A DNA stretch of 64,000 nucleotides from JAVJRN01 sp047635055 (GTDB lineage Bacteria; Bacteroidota; Bacteroidia; Cytophagales; Cyclobacteriaceae), in contig JBLIIJ010000001.1 of NCBI GenBank assembly GCA_047635055.1, forward strand, positions 44,741 through 108,740, read 5' to 3'. The notes under the pieces are model-generated. The model ran no database searches and was not told the origin of the DNA. It saw nothing but the letters and a program-made list of their open reading frames with translations. Of this stretch, positions 29,815-39,661 are shown piece by piece. The stretch's first letter is position 1. Each line of letters begins with the position of its first letter. The position numbers and the translations under genes were made by a program.

Positions 29815-29892
29815 TTTGACCACCTTCAATGAACAAAAAGAGCCAAATCTAAGGAGAGTAGTCATTTACTTTTGAAATAATTAAAACGAATA

Positions 29893-30678
29893 ATGAACTT
29901 CTTTAAACGCAAAGTAAACGTAGCTATCATAGCTGGTGCTTCAGGAATAGGCAAAGAGATTGCCAGAGCTTATCTAAATGAAGACGCCAATGTGTTCATT
30001 TGTGATGTGTCTCGTGAACTAATAGCTAGCTTTTCATCCGAATTCTCATCAGTTTATGTTGAACAAACTGATGTGTCAGATTACCAACAAGTCAAATTGT
30101 TTTTTGAAAACATATCAACACAAGTTGATCACTTGGATATTCTTATCAACGGAGCAGGAATCGCAGGGCCAACCGCTCTATTGGAAAATGTAAATCCATT
30201 AGCTTGGGATAAAACCATAAATGTCAATATCAATGGGATGTTTTATTGCTGTAAAGAGGCAATACCTTTATTAAAGAAATCGCCTGCAGCTTCAATTATT
30301 AATTTAGCATCTAATGCCGCGTTTTTTGGTTTTCCATTTCGCTCTGCATATACCACAGCCAAATGGGCGACTATTGGGATGACAAAAACGCTAGCCATGG
30401 AATTGGGTAAGGACAATATTCGGGTTAATGCCATTTGCCCAGGAAGTGTTTCTGGGGATAGAATAGATCGGGTGATTGAAGCGGATGCTCGTGAGCAAGG
30501 AAAGTCTATTGACGAGATTAAGGCTTCATACGTGAAACAAGTCTCTCTCAAAACATTTGTTGACCCTGAAGATGTTGCAAATATGTGTTTGTATTTATCA
30601 TCTAATATGGGGCGATTTGTATCAGGGCAGGCATTGGGACTTGATGGACATACAGAAGGATTATCTACAGAAATTTAA
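29893..30678 (+). CDS. SDR family oxidoreductase
   Basis: The 261-residue classical short-chain dehydrogenase shows the cofactor motif GASGIGKEI near residue 15, NGAGIAGPT (the NNAG position), an active-site Ser in NLASNAAFFGF, and YTTAKW with the catalytic Tyr and Lys. The end GQALGLDGHTEGLS is also typical. It is probably NAD(P)-dependent and cytosolic; the substrate cannot be read, but an aspartate at the end of the second strand (FICDVS) favours NAD. It lies 78 bases after the BCCT gene and 3 bases before the MDR gene, indicating an operon. Confidence 0.93.
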   Translation: MNFFKRKVNVAIIAGASGIGKEIARAYLNEDANVFICDVSRELIASFSSEFSSVYVEQTDVSDYQQVKLFFENISTQVDHLDILINGAGIAGPTALLENVNPLAWDKTINVNINGMFYCCKEAIPLLKKSPAASIINLASNAAFFGFPFRSAYTTAKWATIGMTKTLAMELGKDNIRVNAICPGSVSGDRIDRVIEADAREQGKSIDEIKASYVKQVSLKTFVDPEDVANMCLYLSSNMGRFVSGQALGLDGHTEGLSTEI

Positions 30679-30681
30679 ATC

Positions 30682-31674
30682 ATGAATACAATGAAAGCAG
30701 CTTGGTATAAAACATTTGGAACAGCCAATGAAGTATTGGAAGTTGGGAACTGGAAAACGCCTGAACCAGAACATGGCGAGGTTAAAATTAGAATACATGC
30801 CTCAGGGGTAAACCCCTCGGATACCAAAAAAAGAGCTGGGGCAAATCCTGCCTTACTTGATTTAGGTCCAGTGATTCCACATAGTGATGGAGCTGGAATC
30901 ATTGAAGCGGTAGGGAAGGGTGTTCCTAGCTCCCGAATCGGTGAACGTGTTTGGGTGTGGAATGCTCAATATGGGCGTCAGGAAGGCACAGCTGCGGAAT
31001 ACATTTGTCTACCAAGCGATCAGGCAGTACGGATGCCTGACAATGCATCGTACGAAGCTGGGGCGATGATGGCTATTCCGGCAATGACTGCCCACCGCGC
31101 CGTATTTGCTGATGGTAATATTGCTGGGAAAAATATTTTAATTACTGGTGGAGCAGGTCGCGTGGGATACTACGCGATCCAATGGGCAAAATATTTCGGT
31201 GCTCAAGTGATTGCTACTGCATCAAGTGAGTCGAGTCGAGCTGAATGCGCAAGAGCCGGAGCAGATCTAATCGTAGGTCATCCTTCAGAAATGGTCAACA
31301 AAGAAATCATGGAATTTACCAAAGGAAATAAAATCGATCGGGTGGTAGAAGGTGATTTTGGAGCAAATTTTTTACCTGTCCTAGATATTATAAAAACCAG
31401 TGGAGTGATTGCTAGCTATTCATCGATGACAGACATGAATCCTTCGATTCCGTTTGTTCGCATGATGTTTTTGGACCTTACGCTCCGGTTGGTTCTTGTT
31501 TATGCAATGCCTAATGAAGCTAAGAACAAAGCAATGGCTGATATCACAGAATTTTTGTCCATGAATCGTCTCGATAATCGAATTGCTGCGACTTATCCTT
31601 TAGACGAAGTAGCAAAGGCACATTTAGCGATAGAAAAAGGGGGTAATAATGGGTCTGTAATTTTAACACTTTAA
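30682..31674 (+). CDS. Zinc-less MDR oxidoreductase (quinone-oxidoreductase-like)
   Basis: The 330-residue protein belongs to the medium-chain reductases: a GroES-like N-terminus (ASGVNPSDTKKRAG, PHSDGAGII) and a Rossmann domain with ITGGAGRVGYYAIQWAKYFG. The structural-zinc cysteines and catalytic-zinc ligands of alcohol dehydrogenases are absent, as in NADPH:quinone reductase and crotonyl-reductase-type members. A second ATG at 30691 (MKAAWYKTFG) is the more usual start for the family. It is 3 bases downstream of the SDR and 6 upstream of the esterase gene. Confidence 0.9.
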   Translation: MNTMKAAWYKTFGTANEVLEVGNWKTPEPEHGEVKIRIHASGVNPSDTKKRAGANPALLDLGPVIPHSDGAGIIEAVGKGVPSSRIGERVWVWNAQYGRQEGTAAEYICLPSDQAVRMPDNASYEAGAMMAIPAMTAHRAVFADGNIAGKNILITGGAGRVGYYAIQWAKYFGAQVIATASSESSRAECARAGADLIVGHPSEMVNKEIMEFTKGNKIDRVVEGDFGANFLPVLDIIKTSGVIASYSSMTDMNPSIPFVRMMFLDLTLRLVLVYAMPNEAKNKAMADITEFLSMNRLDNRIAATYPLDEVAKAHLAIEKGGNNGSVILTL

Positions 31675-31680
31675 AGAATA

Positions 31681-32967
31681 ATGAATTTGATAAAAAAAAT
31701 AATGGCTAGTATCATTCTCTGCTGTTTCATTCTCTGTGTTCAAGCGCAGGATTTACCTTTGAATATTAGGCTGGAGGTCAACGATGAAGATGGAGTAATA
31801 ATCAATAAAAACACCATTCAGGCATACCTCACAGTCAAGAACAGTGATATACAAGAAGTTCAATTCAGCGCCGAGTGGACTATTCTTACCGATGATTGGC
31901 AACCATTGAAAGTCGTCACGCTTTCGGAAACAGTTGAAGCTGGGCGTTCGCTTAGAATGGATTACCCGCTGTTTCGATTTCCAGCACCCGGTTTTTACAG
32001 GATTCGGGTTATTGTTAAACAAATAGGGTTTGACCCCCAGAATCTTGAACATGTAATTGGCGTTGATCCTGAAAAAATCACAGCACTCAAAGACGGACTA
32101 CAAGACTTAGAGGAATTCTGGACAAGAGAGATTGCTGGTCTGGCCGAAATACCTCCAAACTATAAGTTAACTCCAATCAAGCGTGAAAGCTCGAAAACAA
32201 ATCTTTTCGAAGTAGAGATGAAGAGCTACAATGGATTAACTGTTCGTGGCTGGCTTGAGGTGCCCAAGAAAAAAGGGGTCTATCCTGCATTATTACGCGT
32301 TCCTGGTTATCAGGAGAATATCGAACCTATCGATGCTGCAGATGACTTAATAGTCTTTTCATTTAACACACGAGATCATGGAGAGAGTGATGATTCTGAT
32401 GGCAAGGCAACCAGAAGTTGGGATATGTGGGTGAGAGGCCTTGAGTCTATTGACAACTATTATTACAAAGGATTATTTCTTGATTGTATTAGGGCTATGG
32501 ATTTTCTTGAAACTAGAAAAGATGTGGATCAAGACCGCATTGCGGTGTGGGGAGGAAGTCAGGGAGGTGGATTAAGCTTTGCAACGGCTGCCTTAGACGA
32601 TAGAGTGGATTTATGTATTGCTGACATTCCATTCATGTGTGAGTTTCCAAAGTATTTTGAGATCACGCACTGGAAAGAAGTAGATACTTGGTTTTCAGAG
32701 CATCCAAAGGAAAACTGGGAATCCATTTTGAACACACTAGCCTACTATGACACCAAAAATTTAGCCCATAAGATCAAATGTCCTGTCTGGATGGGCATTG
32801 GTTTGCAGGATGATGTTTGCCCGCCAGCTACCAGCTTTGTTACTTATAATTATATCGAATCTGAAAAGAGCTATGTTGTTTATAAAAACGATTACCACAG
32901 CCAACCAGATGAGCACTATGAGAACCGTATGAAGGAGTTAAGAGCATATTTAAAAAATAAAAAATAG
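31681..32967 (+). CDS. Acetylxylan-esterase-like secreted hydrolase (AXE1/CE7 type)
   Basis: The 428-residue protein has a signal peptide (MASIILCCFILCVQAQ), an N-terminal Ig-like beta domain (about 25-125) and a CE7-type alpha/beta hydrolase. The nucleophile is Ser293 in WGGSQGGGLS, the acid lies in GLQDDVCPP and the His in DYHSQPDEHY. CE7 enzymes remove acetyl groups from xylan or xylo-oligosaccharides and from cephalosporin C; the classical RGQ motif is replaced by NTRDHGES here, so the substrate may differ. It sits in a run of close genes and is followed 21 bases later by a second esterase. Confidence 0.88.
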   Translation: MNLIKKIMASIILCCFILCVQAQDLPLNIRLEVNDEDGVIINKNTIQAYLTVKNSDIQEVQFSAEWTILTDDWQPLKVVTLSETVEAGRSLRMDYPLFRFPAPGFYRIRVIVKQIGFDPQNLEHVIGVDPEKITALKDGLQDLEEFWTREIAGLAEIPPNYKLTPIKRESSKTNLFEVEMKSYNGLTVRGWLEVPKKKGVYPALLRVPGYQENIEPIDAADDLIVFSFNTRDHGESDDSDGKATRSWDMWVRGLESIDNYYYKGLFLDCIRAMDFLETRKDVDQDRIAVWGGSQGGGLSFATAALDDRVDLCIADIPFMCEFPKYFEITHWKEVDTWFSEHPKENWESILNTLAYYDTKNLAHKIKCPVWMGIGLQDDVCPPATSFVTYNYIESEKSYVVYKNDYHSQPDEHYENRMKELRAYLKNKK

Positions 32968-32988
32968 CGTATAGAAGTAGTTGATTTA

Positions 32989-33906
32989 ATGAATATGAAA
33001 AAACGCTCTCCAAGTCGTCTTACATTCAGAGTGATTCTCCTTTATCTGATCTTTGCTTCATTGAATATTGAAGCACAAGAAGTAGTGGTACTTTGGGAAG
33101 GAGATGAAAAACCTTATTACAAGAAGAATGCGCTAAAAGAGTATGAAAAAGAGATGTGGGGAACCAAGTGTCTCTTTGATATTACCGAACCGACTTTGAC
33201 GATATACCCTTCTGTCAATAGAAACTCGGCGCACGCAGTGATGATTATCCCAGGTGGTGGATATGAAATGGTAGCGATCAAGCACGAAGGGCATGATCTT
33301 GCAAAGTATTTAGCGAACAAGGGCATCACAGCTACTGTTTTAAAATATAGAATTCCTAAGACAGAATCTTCCGATCGACCACATTTAGTACCATTGTCAG
33401 ATGCTCGTCGGGCACTTAAACTGCTTAGGCAAAGAGCTGATAAGTATGGTTTTGATCGATCAAAAGTTGGCCTGATTGGTTTCTCGGCAGGTAGCCATCT
33501 AGCTACTGTTTTGGGTCTTTGGAAAAGTGAAGATGAAAATGAGAATCCAAACTTCTCAGCGTTGATTTATGGTGTCACCGATGGCTCAGAGGCCAATTTA
33601 AAATGGTTGGAAGAATCGCTTTATCATAGAAAATTGAGTGAAAAGGAGGTTGAACAGAACACGCTATTGAACCTTGTAAATGAAGAGACACCTCCTGCAT
33701 TTTTAGTACATGCTTATGATGATGATGTTTGCCATGTGAGGGAAACTACGCTTTATGCACAGAAACTGTTCGAAAATCTAGTACCAGTAGAAACGCATCT
33801 TTTCCTAAAAGGTGGTCATGGTTTTGGAATGGGTCGTAAGGAAGATGGTACAGATCAGTGGGTTGATCTTTTTGTAAATTGGGCTAAAAGGTTATCGATA
33901 GATTAG
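32989..33906 (+). CDS. Secreted alpha/beta hydrolase, esterase type
   Basis: The 305-residue protein has a basic N-terminus and signal segment (VILLYLIFASLNIEAQ). The oxyanion-hole motif is VMIIPGGGYEM, the nucleophile Ser166 in LIGFSAGSHLA, the acid in HAYDDDVCHV and the His in LKGGHGFGMG. The HGG-type esterases it resembles act on acetylated or feruloylated sugars, and proteins of this kind are common in Bacteroidota xylan and pectin loci. It is the last gene of the BCCT-led run, and a weak hairpin follows. Confidence 0.88.
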   Translation: MNMKKRSPSRLTFRVILLYLIFASLNIEAQEVVVLWEGDEKPYYKKNALKEYEKEMWGTKCLFDITEPTLTIYPSVNRNSAHAVMIIPGGGYEMVAIKHEGHDLAKYLANKGITATVLKYRIPKTESSDRPHLVPLSDARRALKLLRQRADKYGFDRSKVGLIGFSAGSHLATVLGLWKSEDENENPNFSALIYGVTDGSEANLKWLEESLYHRKLSEKEVEQNTLLNLVNEETPPAFLVHAYDDDVCHVRETTLYAQKLFENLVPVETHLFLKGGHGFGMGRKEDGTDQWVDLFVNWAKRLSID

Positions 33907-33978
33907 TCGAATTTAGGAGGGTGAATCTGAATACTGTATTAATTACTCATTTCCATTACACCTAATCCAATCAATAGG

Positions 33979-33999
33979 AATGCTTCAGCAGGCATTTTT
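33979..33999 (+). terminator. Weak hairpin between convergent genes
   Basis: AATGC and GCATT arms enclose an eight-base loop and are followed by T residues, in the 92-base gap between convergent stops at 33906 and 33999. The stem is only five pairs, so this is a tentative terminator. Confidence 0.35.
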
Positions 34000-35198
34000 T
34001 AATCAAGGGTATAGATAATCCTTTGTGAATACATCTTAGAGCCCGATTCCACTCTCACAAAATAGACACCAGATTTCATTATAAATCCATTAACGTTTTT
34101 GACATTCCAAATTACGGATTTGTCGCCGGGTAACTCTGCTTGGTTTACCAATGTAATGATTTCTTTGCCAGTCGTATCATGGATAGTTACGGATACAAAT
34201 GCCTTGTCAATAACATGATAATTTATCCTGATTGATGAAGAGAATGGATTAGGATATGCTTCTATCATGTACGATTTGTCTTCATCATCAGTGGAGGTTA
34301 TCACTCTTTCGGAGATTTGGAGTTGGAAAAAATCCCAGATTTCTTCACTTGCGTTTATATCCATGTTGCCAGAGCTACCAGGCCAATCATGTCCTCCATT
34401 GTTAATTTGATATAGCCAAACTTGATTTCCATTGATACCATTTGAGTATTTTAGACTCGTTACTGTACTGCCATCACTTGAGTTTGTATTGGGCAATTCC
34501 TGAGTTTCGTAATCCTTGCAATTGTTCTGATCTGCCCAAAATTGAAAGGATGTCATTACACCCAGATATGGCCCATAACCCTGATCATCGTCGATATCTC
34601 CTTCCCAATATGTGATATCATCATTGGTGCCATGGATCTTAAAAACGGGCATAGGGTTTGAACCTTGGCAGAGTAAAAAAGTCTCCTCCATCATTGTTCC
34701 TGCCACTGGGGCGATTGCCGCAAATATTTCGGGCGCCTCACAGGCCAATAAGTAAGACATATCCCCACCATTAGACATGCCAGTACTGAATGTTTGACTA
34801 GGATTCAAATTATAAGTGGATTGTAAACTGGAGGCAAGGGTTGTGATGAATTTTACGTCATCGACATTTTGTGTGTCATGAAATGAATACCTGACATTCC
34901 AAAATGGATTATTCCATTGATCTTTTAATCCTTGAGGGTAGCAGACCACAAATTGATTTTCATCGGCTATTCTGTTCATTTCAGAATAGTTTTCAATAGA
35001 CGCGGCGTTTCCAGAATAACCATGAAACACAAAAACCAAGGGAGATTGAGGAGGTAAACCTGTTGGTATATGCATTCGATAGGTTCTATTGATTCCATCG
35101 ACTTCTATATTAAAGCTTTGAGACCATAAGGGATGATTGGAGACCAATAGCACTAGCGCTAAGACGGTCGTGGCTATTAATTGAAGATATGTTTTCAT
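33999..35198 (-). CDS. PHB-depolymerase/feruloyl-esterase-like secreted protein, T9SS cargo
   Basis: The ATG at 35198 is preferred over 35297 because it begins the signal peptide (LIATTVLALVLLVSNHPLWSQ), giving 399 residues. The catalytic domain matches the LpqC/PHB-depolymerase esterase family (CE1-like): PLVFVFHGYSGNAASIE at the oxyanion hole, FSTGMSNGGDMSYLLA with the nucleophile serine and GGHDWPGSSG with the histidine. The C-terminus is a T9SS sorting domain (EAYPNPFSSSIRINYHV). It is probably secreted to release ester-linked side groups from plant or algal glycans. It is divergent from the hybrid sensor at 35488. Confidence 0.9.
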   Translation of the reverse strand: MKTYLQLIATTVLALVLLVSNHPLWSQSFNIEVDGINRTYRMHIPTGLPPQSPLVFVFHGYSGNAASIENYSEMNRIADENQFVVCYPQGLKDQWNNPFWNVRYSFHDTQNVDDVKFITTLASSLQSTYNLNPSQTFSTGMSNGGDMSYLLACEAPEIFAAIAPVAGTMMEETFLLCQGSNPMPVFKIHGTNDDITYWEGDIDDDQGYGPYLGVMTSFQFWADQNNCKDYETQELPNTNSSDGSTVTSLKYSNGINGNQVWLYQINNGGHDWPGSSGNMDINASEEIWDFFQLQISERVITSTDDEDKSYMIEAYPNPFSSSIRINYHVIDKAFVSVTIHDTTGKEIITLVNQAELPGDKSVIWNVKNVNGFIMKSGVYFVRVESGSKMYSQRIIYTLD

Positions 35199-35487
35199 TA
35201 GTTTTATCAAGTGTTTCACACAATGCTCAAATGTATCTAGAGTATTTTGACCTGCAAAGTATTGGATGTTTTGTCCCCTTAGAATGGATGTATTCACTGC
35301 TTAAAGTTTGTTAAAGAATTATTTTCGAGTCTTAAACACATATTTATGAAATTGAATGGGTAACTAAAGTGTTTGTTTCTTTTTTCTAAAAATGGGATAT
35401 GCATCAATAGGTCAACCAAATAGACCACAATTAGGGGTCAAATTATCCACTCATTGGAATACGGGTCTTTATCAATTAGATTGAAGA

Positions 35488-38400
35488 ATGACACAGGCTT
35501 CCGTTCTTTTACAAAAGCTAATCCTAATGCTGAGCTCGTTAGTTTTGGTATTAATCTGTGCTGGTCAGCCAAGTTCGACCGACTATTATTTCATAAGTCT
35601 CAACGAAAGTCATGGACTCACCAATAATGTAATCAATGATATCCAACAGGACTCTCACGGTTTTATTTGGGTCGCTACGGACGATGGACTGTTCAGATAC
35701 GATGGAAAAGAATTCGAATCGTTCCGAACACAATCGGTGGCAGACAATGCTATTCCTAATAATGTTATTCAGGATTTATTTATCGATAGTGCCAATACGC
35801 TTTGGATTCTCACAGATTATGGTATTGGTCGTTTCAGCTATGAAAAAGGATTTCTAAAACCAATCCTTCAAGGATCAGATTCGCTCTCCATTAATTACAA
35901 AAGCGTAACTAGCATGATTGAAACTCCAGATGGGATTTTCTTTGGAACATTTGGAGGAGGGATTAGCAAATATGTAAATGGTTTTTTTGAAGTCCTTAGT
36001 GCGGATGACTCTTCCTCTTTTTACTTGGAAAATGAAGCCGTCTCTGTACTTTATCAATTTTCCGAGCATGAACTTCTTGTCGGTACTTGGGAAAGCGGTC
36101 TGCTGTATTATAACTTGATTAATAAAGAGCTCGGGCAAGTTGTACTAGACGATTCACACAGTAGGGTATTTGATATTCAGGCTGGTCCTGACGGGAGAGT
36201 TTGGGTGGGAACCAACAATGGACTTATTTCAATTGGAGAAAGTCTCTCTGATATTATGCTGCTTAATAATCGCCTCAATGCTGATGTTCCCAAAGACGAC
36301 TACCTCAGTATACGTTTCCTTCAAGAGGAAATATTGATTGGTACACGATTCAATGGGCTAATGAGCATTAGGCTTGCTGATTTTCAAGATTCACAGGCAA
36401 TAGTACCTAGATTCTATCGTCTGTCGCAGGACAAGAGTGGGCCATCCAGTAATACCATAAGCGCCATGTATAATGACAGCAAGGGTAACCTTTGGTTGGG
36501 AACTCACAATGGTGGAATCAACTTTGTTCAAAACGAAAAAGAGGCCATTCTGCATCTTGATAAGAACTTCAGCCAATCTTCATTAAGTTATTCAAACGTC
36601 TGGGGTCTTGCTGAGACTACCAACAATCGCTTGCTTATTGGTACAGATGGGAACGGTATTGACATGTATGACTTTAAAAGCCACAGCATGAGCCGTTGGC
36701 AGCACAATGATTTATTAAGAGATAATTCTGTACTTACGATTTTGGTGGATTCACACGATAATACTTGGGTAGGAACTTATAAAGGAGGTTTGCTGAGCAT
36801 AGATTCTGATAATAATAGTACCTATTTTGAGGAGCTAGGAAGTACCGATATCCGATGCGTTAAAGAAACTAAGTTTGGGGAAATCATCGTTGGTACCAAT
36901 GGCGGAGGGGCTTATATCTATAATCACGAAAGTCGTAGTTTTTCTCTTTTAGAAGCGACTAAGTACATGGATGTTCGAGATGTTGTAGAAGGAGATAATG
37001 ATATACTATGGTTAGCTACTTTCGGGAATGGTCTAGTAAGGCTCAATAAGAAAACCCAGCAAATAGATATGTTTAATTGGTGGAAAAAGACTGATTTCGC
37101 GTATACGCCCATTGCTCACACTATTTATAAATCAGAAAATCATATTTGGTTAGGCACTAAACAAGCTGGACTCGTTCATTTTGATATGCATTCGCAGCAG
37201 TTTACAGCTTATGGTGAGTTGGAAGGTTTGTCCAATAGTTCTGTGAGATCAATTGTCTCCGATGAGAGTGGTTATCTATGGTTAAGTACCAATGTTGGTG
37301 TATCCGTGTACAATATTGCCCAAAGAGACTTTGTTAATTTCAGCACTTCTACAGACTTTCAAAGTGGGCGGTTTAATGATAACTCTGGGTGCTTGCTAAG
37401 TAATGGGCGAATTGCATTAGGAGGAGTATATGGATTAAATATTTTTTCTCCGAGGGAGCTTATTGGTCAAGAGGTGTTGCCCGAACTGATCTTAAAGAAT
37501 GCCACGATTGTCCAAGCCGAGACTCAAGCAAGTCGTAATTATAGTAATAGTCCAATAATTGAGCGTATTCTCTTGAATCACGACGAACAATTTTTGGAAC
37601 TCGAATTTGCACCTATTTCTTATCCATTTAATGACAGATATGCTGTTGAAGTAGCATTTTCTGGATACAATGATGGATGGCAACTTACATCTGAGAATCA
37701 TTCTATGGTATTTAGAGGTTTGCCAGTTGGCAAGCATGAGCTGAAATACCGAATTACAGATGGTATTCGTTATGGAAAAGTAAAGAGGCTAGAATTGGTA
37801 ATTGCGGCACCATGGTATCTGACCAAATTTGCTTACGTAGTTTATGTAATGCTTCTGTTAGGAGTCCTCTGGCTGGTAATGAGATATAACAATCGACAAG
37901 TAGCGCTAAGTGAAAAACTTGTTTTTGAAAAAAAATCACGGGCCAGAGAACAGGAGGAAATGGAGCAGCGCATACGCTTCTTTACCAATTTCTCACACGA
38001 GATGAGAACGCCCCTCACGCTGATTACAAGTCCAATTGAAGACCTTATTACTAAATTTAAAAATAGCAAAAGTCAATTGGCACTTCTCAGCATAATTCGT
38101 AGAAACGGTAGAGAACTCACTAAGTTGGTAAACAGGCTTCTTGAATTTAGAAAATTAGAAACGGAGAACACTATCTTAAACATTGGTCACCATGATATTA
38201 ATATCCTTGTACAAGAGGAAATTGAATTATTTCAGTATCATGCGAGACATAAAAAGATTGAGATTCATTACGCAACAAGTTTGCAGCTGCAAGGCTGGTT
38301 AGATATTGAAAAGCTTCACATTGTTTTGAATAATCTACTTTCCAATAGTTTGAAGTATGTGGGAGAGCAGGGAAATATATGGATTGAACTTAAAAAAGAA

Positions 38401-39552
38401 GATTCCCAGTTGAAACTATTATTTGGAGATGATGGTGTTGGTATTGATAGTGATGATTTGAATAAAATATTCGAGCCATTTTTTCAAGGTAAGAATTCTT
38501 CAGAAGTTGGCGGGACAGGAATTGGGCTTTCGCTTTGTTCAAGTTTGGTGAAGGCACATGGAGGGACTATTGAGGCCGAAAAGAAAGAAAGAGGAATTAA
38601 GTTTTCTGTTACATTGCCGATTTTGAAAAGTGCTTACGAGAATCGGATGGATGTGAGATTTCTGAAAAATCAAACCGATCAAGAGGAAGATCATCTCGCC
38701 TACATTGAAAACAAAGACCAAGACAGTGTAATAGTTGCAGATATTAATGAAAAAATTATGGTCATTGCAGATGATCATCATGGAATTGCCGAGTACCTCT
38801 GCTCAATTTTTCAACAAGATTTTAACGTATTAGTAGCGAATGATGGTGCAGAGGCTTTATCAATGATTAATAAAGTAATACCAGATATTGTGATAGCAGA
38901 TGTTATGATGCCTAAAATGTTAGGTACTGAGCTTTGCAAGGCCATTCGAAGTAGTGAGCAGACCAACCATATCCCACTCATTTTGGTTACAGCAAAAGAT
39001 GGAAACGAAGCTAAAGTAGAAGGGTATGATAGTGGTGCGGATGCTTATATCACCAAGCCTTTTATTGCAGATGTAGTCATCTCTAGGGTGCATAACCTCA
39101 TTGAAAACAGGAGTAACTTAAAAAAGCATTTTAATAATATACTTGAAGGTAAAAAAGATGAGGAAATCGAAAGCTCAGAAGAGTTTAAGTTCCTTAAGAA
39201 AGTGGAGGATTTGATCTTAAGCAATCTTGACAAACCAGACTTCTCTGTCTTAACACTCGCACGGGAGCTAGGCTATTCTAGAACATCTTTATATCGAAAA
39301 ATGAAAGCCTTAACTGATCAGTCCATTAATCAGTTTATTCGTTTTGTTAAGATGAAAAAATCTGCAGAAATGCTGACTTCACGAAATGTCTCAGTCTCGG
39401 AAGTCGCTTTTTCAATGGGATTTACAGACCTGAAATACTTTAGATCTTGTTTCAAAGAGCACTATCACAAACTGCCTTCAGAATACCAGAAGAGTAATGC
39501 GCATGATGAAATAGAAATTGAAACATTAAAAAAAGCCATCAGTTTTAAATAA
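35488..39552 (+). CDS. Hybrid two-component system sensor/regulator (HTCS) of the GH30 locus
   Basis: The 1354-residue protein begins with a signal or first membrane segment (LILMLSSLVLVLICAG), followed by two propellers of Reg_prop repeats (IWVATDDGLFRYDG, LWLGTHNGGI) to about residue 690, a Y_Y_Y domain, and a transmembrane segment (VVYVMLLLGVLWLVM). The kinase has His837 in FFTNFSHEMRTPL and ATPase boxes DDGVGID and GTGIGL. The receiver carries Asp1138 in IADVMMPKMLG, and an AraC-type DNA-binding domain closes it. It is placed directly upstream of the SusE-like/SusC/SusD genes, the classic layout of HTCS control by the imported glycan. Confidence 0.95.
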   Translation: MTQASVLLQKLILMLSSLVLVLICAGQPSSTDYYFISLNESHGLTNNVINDIQQDSHGFIWVATDDGLFRYDGKEFESFRTQSVADNAIPNNVIQDLFIDSANTLWILTDYGIGRFSYEKGFLKPILQGSDSLSINYKSVTSMIETPDGIFFGTFGGGISKYVNGFFEVLSADDSSSFYLENEAVSVLYQFSEHELLVGTWESGLLYYNLINKELGQVVLDDSHSRVFDIQAGPDGRVWVGTNNGLISIGESLSDIMLLNNRLNADVPKDDYLSIRFLQEEILIGTRFNGLMSIRLADFQDSQAIVPRFYRLSQDKSGPSSNTISAMYNDSKGNLWLGTHNGGINFVQNEKEAILHLDKNFSQSSLSYSNVWGLAETTNNRLLIGTDGNGIDMYDFKSHSMSRWQHNDLLRDNSVLTILVDSHDNTWVGTYKGGLLSIDSDNNSTYFEELGSTDIRCVKETKFGEIIVGTNGGGAYIYNHESRSFSLLEATKYMDVRDVVEGDNDILWLATFGNGLVRLNKKTQQIDMFNWWKKTDFAYTPIAHTIYKSENHIWLGTKQAGLVHFDMHSQQFTAYGELEGLSNSSVRSIVSDESGYLWLSTNVGVSVYNIAQRDFVNFSTSTDFQSGRFNDNSGCLLSNGRIALGGVYGLNIFSPRELIGQEVLPELILKNATIVQAETQASRNYSNSPIIERILLNHDEQFLELEFAPISYPFNDRYAVEVAFSGYNDGWQLTSENHSMVFRGLPVGKHELKYRITDGIRYGKVKRLELVIAAPWYLTKFAYVVYVMLLLGVLWLVMRYNNRQVALSEKLVFEKKSRAREQEEMEQRIRFFTNFSHEMRTPLTLITSPIEDLITKFKNSKSQLALLSIIRRNGRELTKLVNRLLEFRKLETENTILNIGHHDINILVQEEIELFQYHARHKKIEIHYATSLQLQGWLDIEKLHIVLNNLLSNSLKYVGEQGNIWIELKKEDSQLKLLFGDDGVGIDSDDLNKIFEPFFQGKNSSEVGGTGIGLSLCSSLVKAHGGTIEAEKKERGIKFSVTLPILKSAYENRMDVRFLKNQTDQEEDHLAYIENKDQDSVIVADINEKIMVIADDHHGIAEYLCSIFQQDFNVLVANDGAEALSMINKVIPDIVIADVMMPKMLGTELCKAIRSSEQTNHIPLILVTAKDGNEAKVEGYDSGADAYITKPFIADVVISRVHNLIENRSNLKKHFNNILEGKKDEEIESSEEFKFLKKVEDLILSNLDKPDFSVLTLARELGYSRTSLYRKMKALTDQSINQFIRFVKMKKSAEMLTSRNVSVSEVAFSMGFTDLKYFRSCFKEHYHKLPSEYQKSNAHDEIEIETLKKAISFK

Positions 39553-39661
39553 TAGGTTTTTTTGCACGTTTTCGCCCTCCCTTACGGACAATTTTATCCC
39601 TCTTAAGATCTGGATTGGACACTAATTTTACAAATAATTACAACTTTAACTTTGACAGAAA

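Noticed and set aside
39647..39654. TAACTTTG, matching the Bacteroidota -7 consensus TAnnTTTG, before the SusE-like gene
   Set aside because: It ends only seven bases before the start codon, leaving almost no leader, and there is no TTTG at the expected -33 distance.
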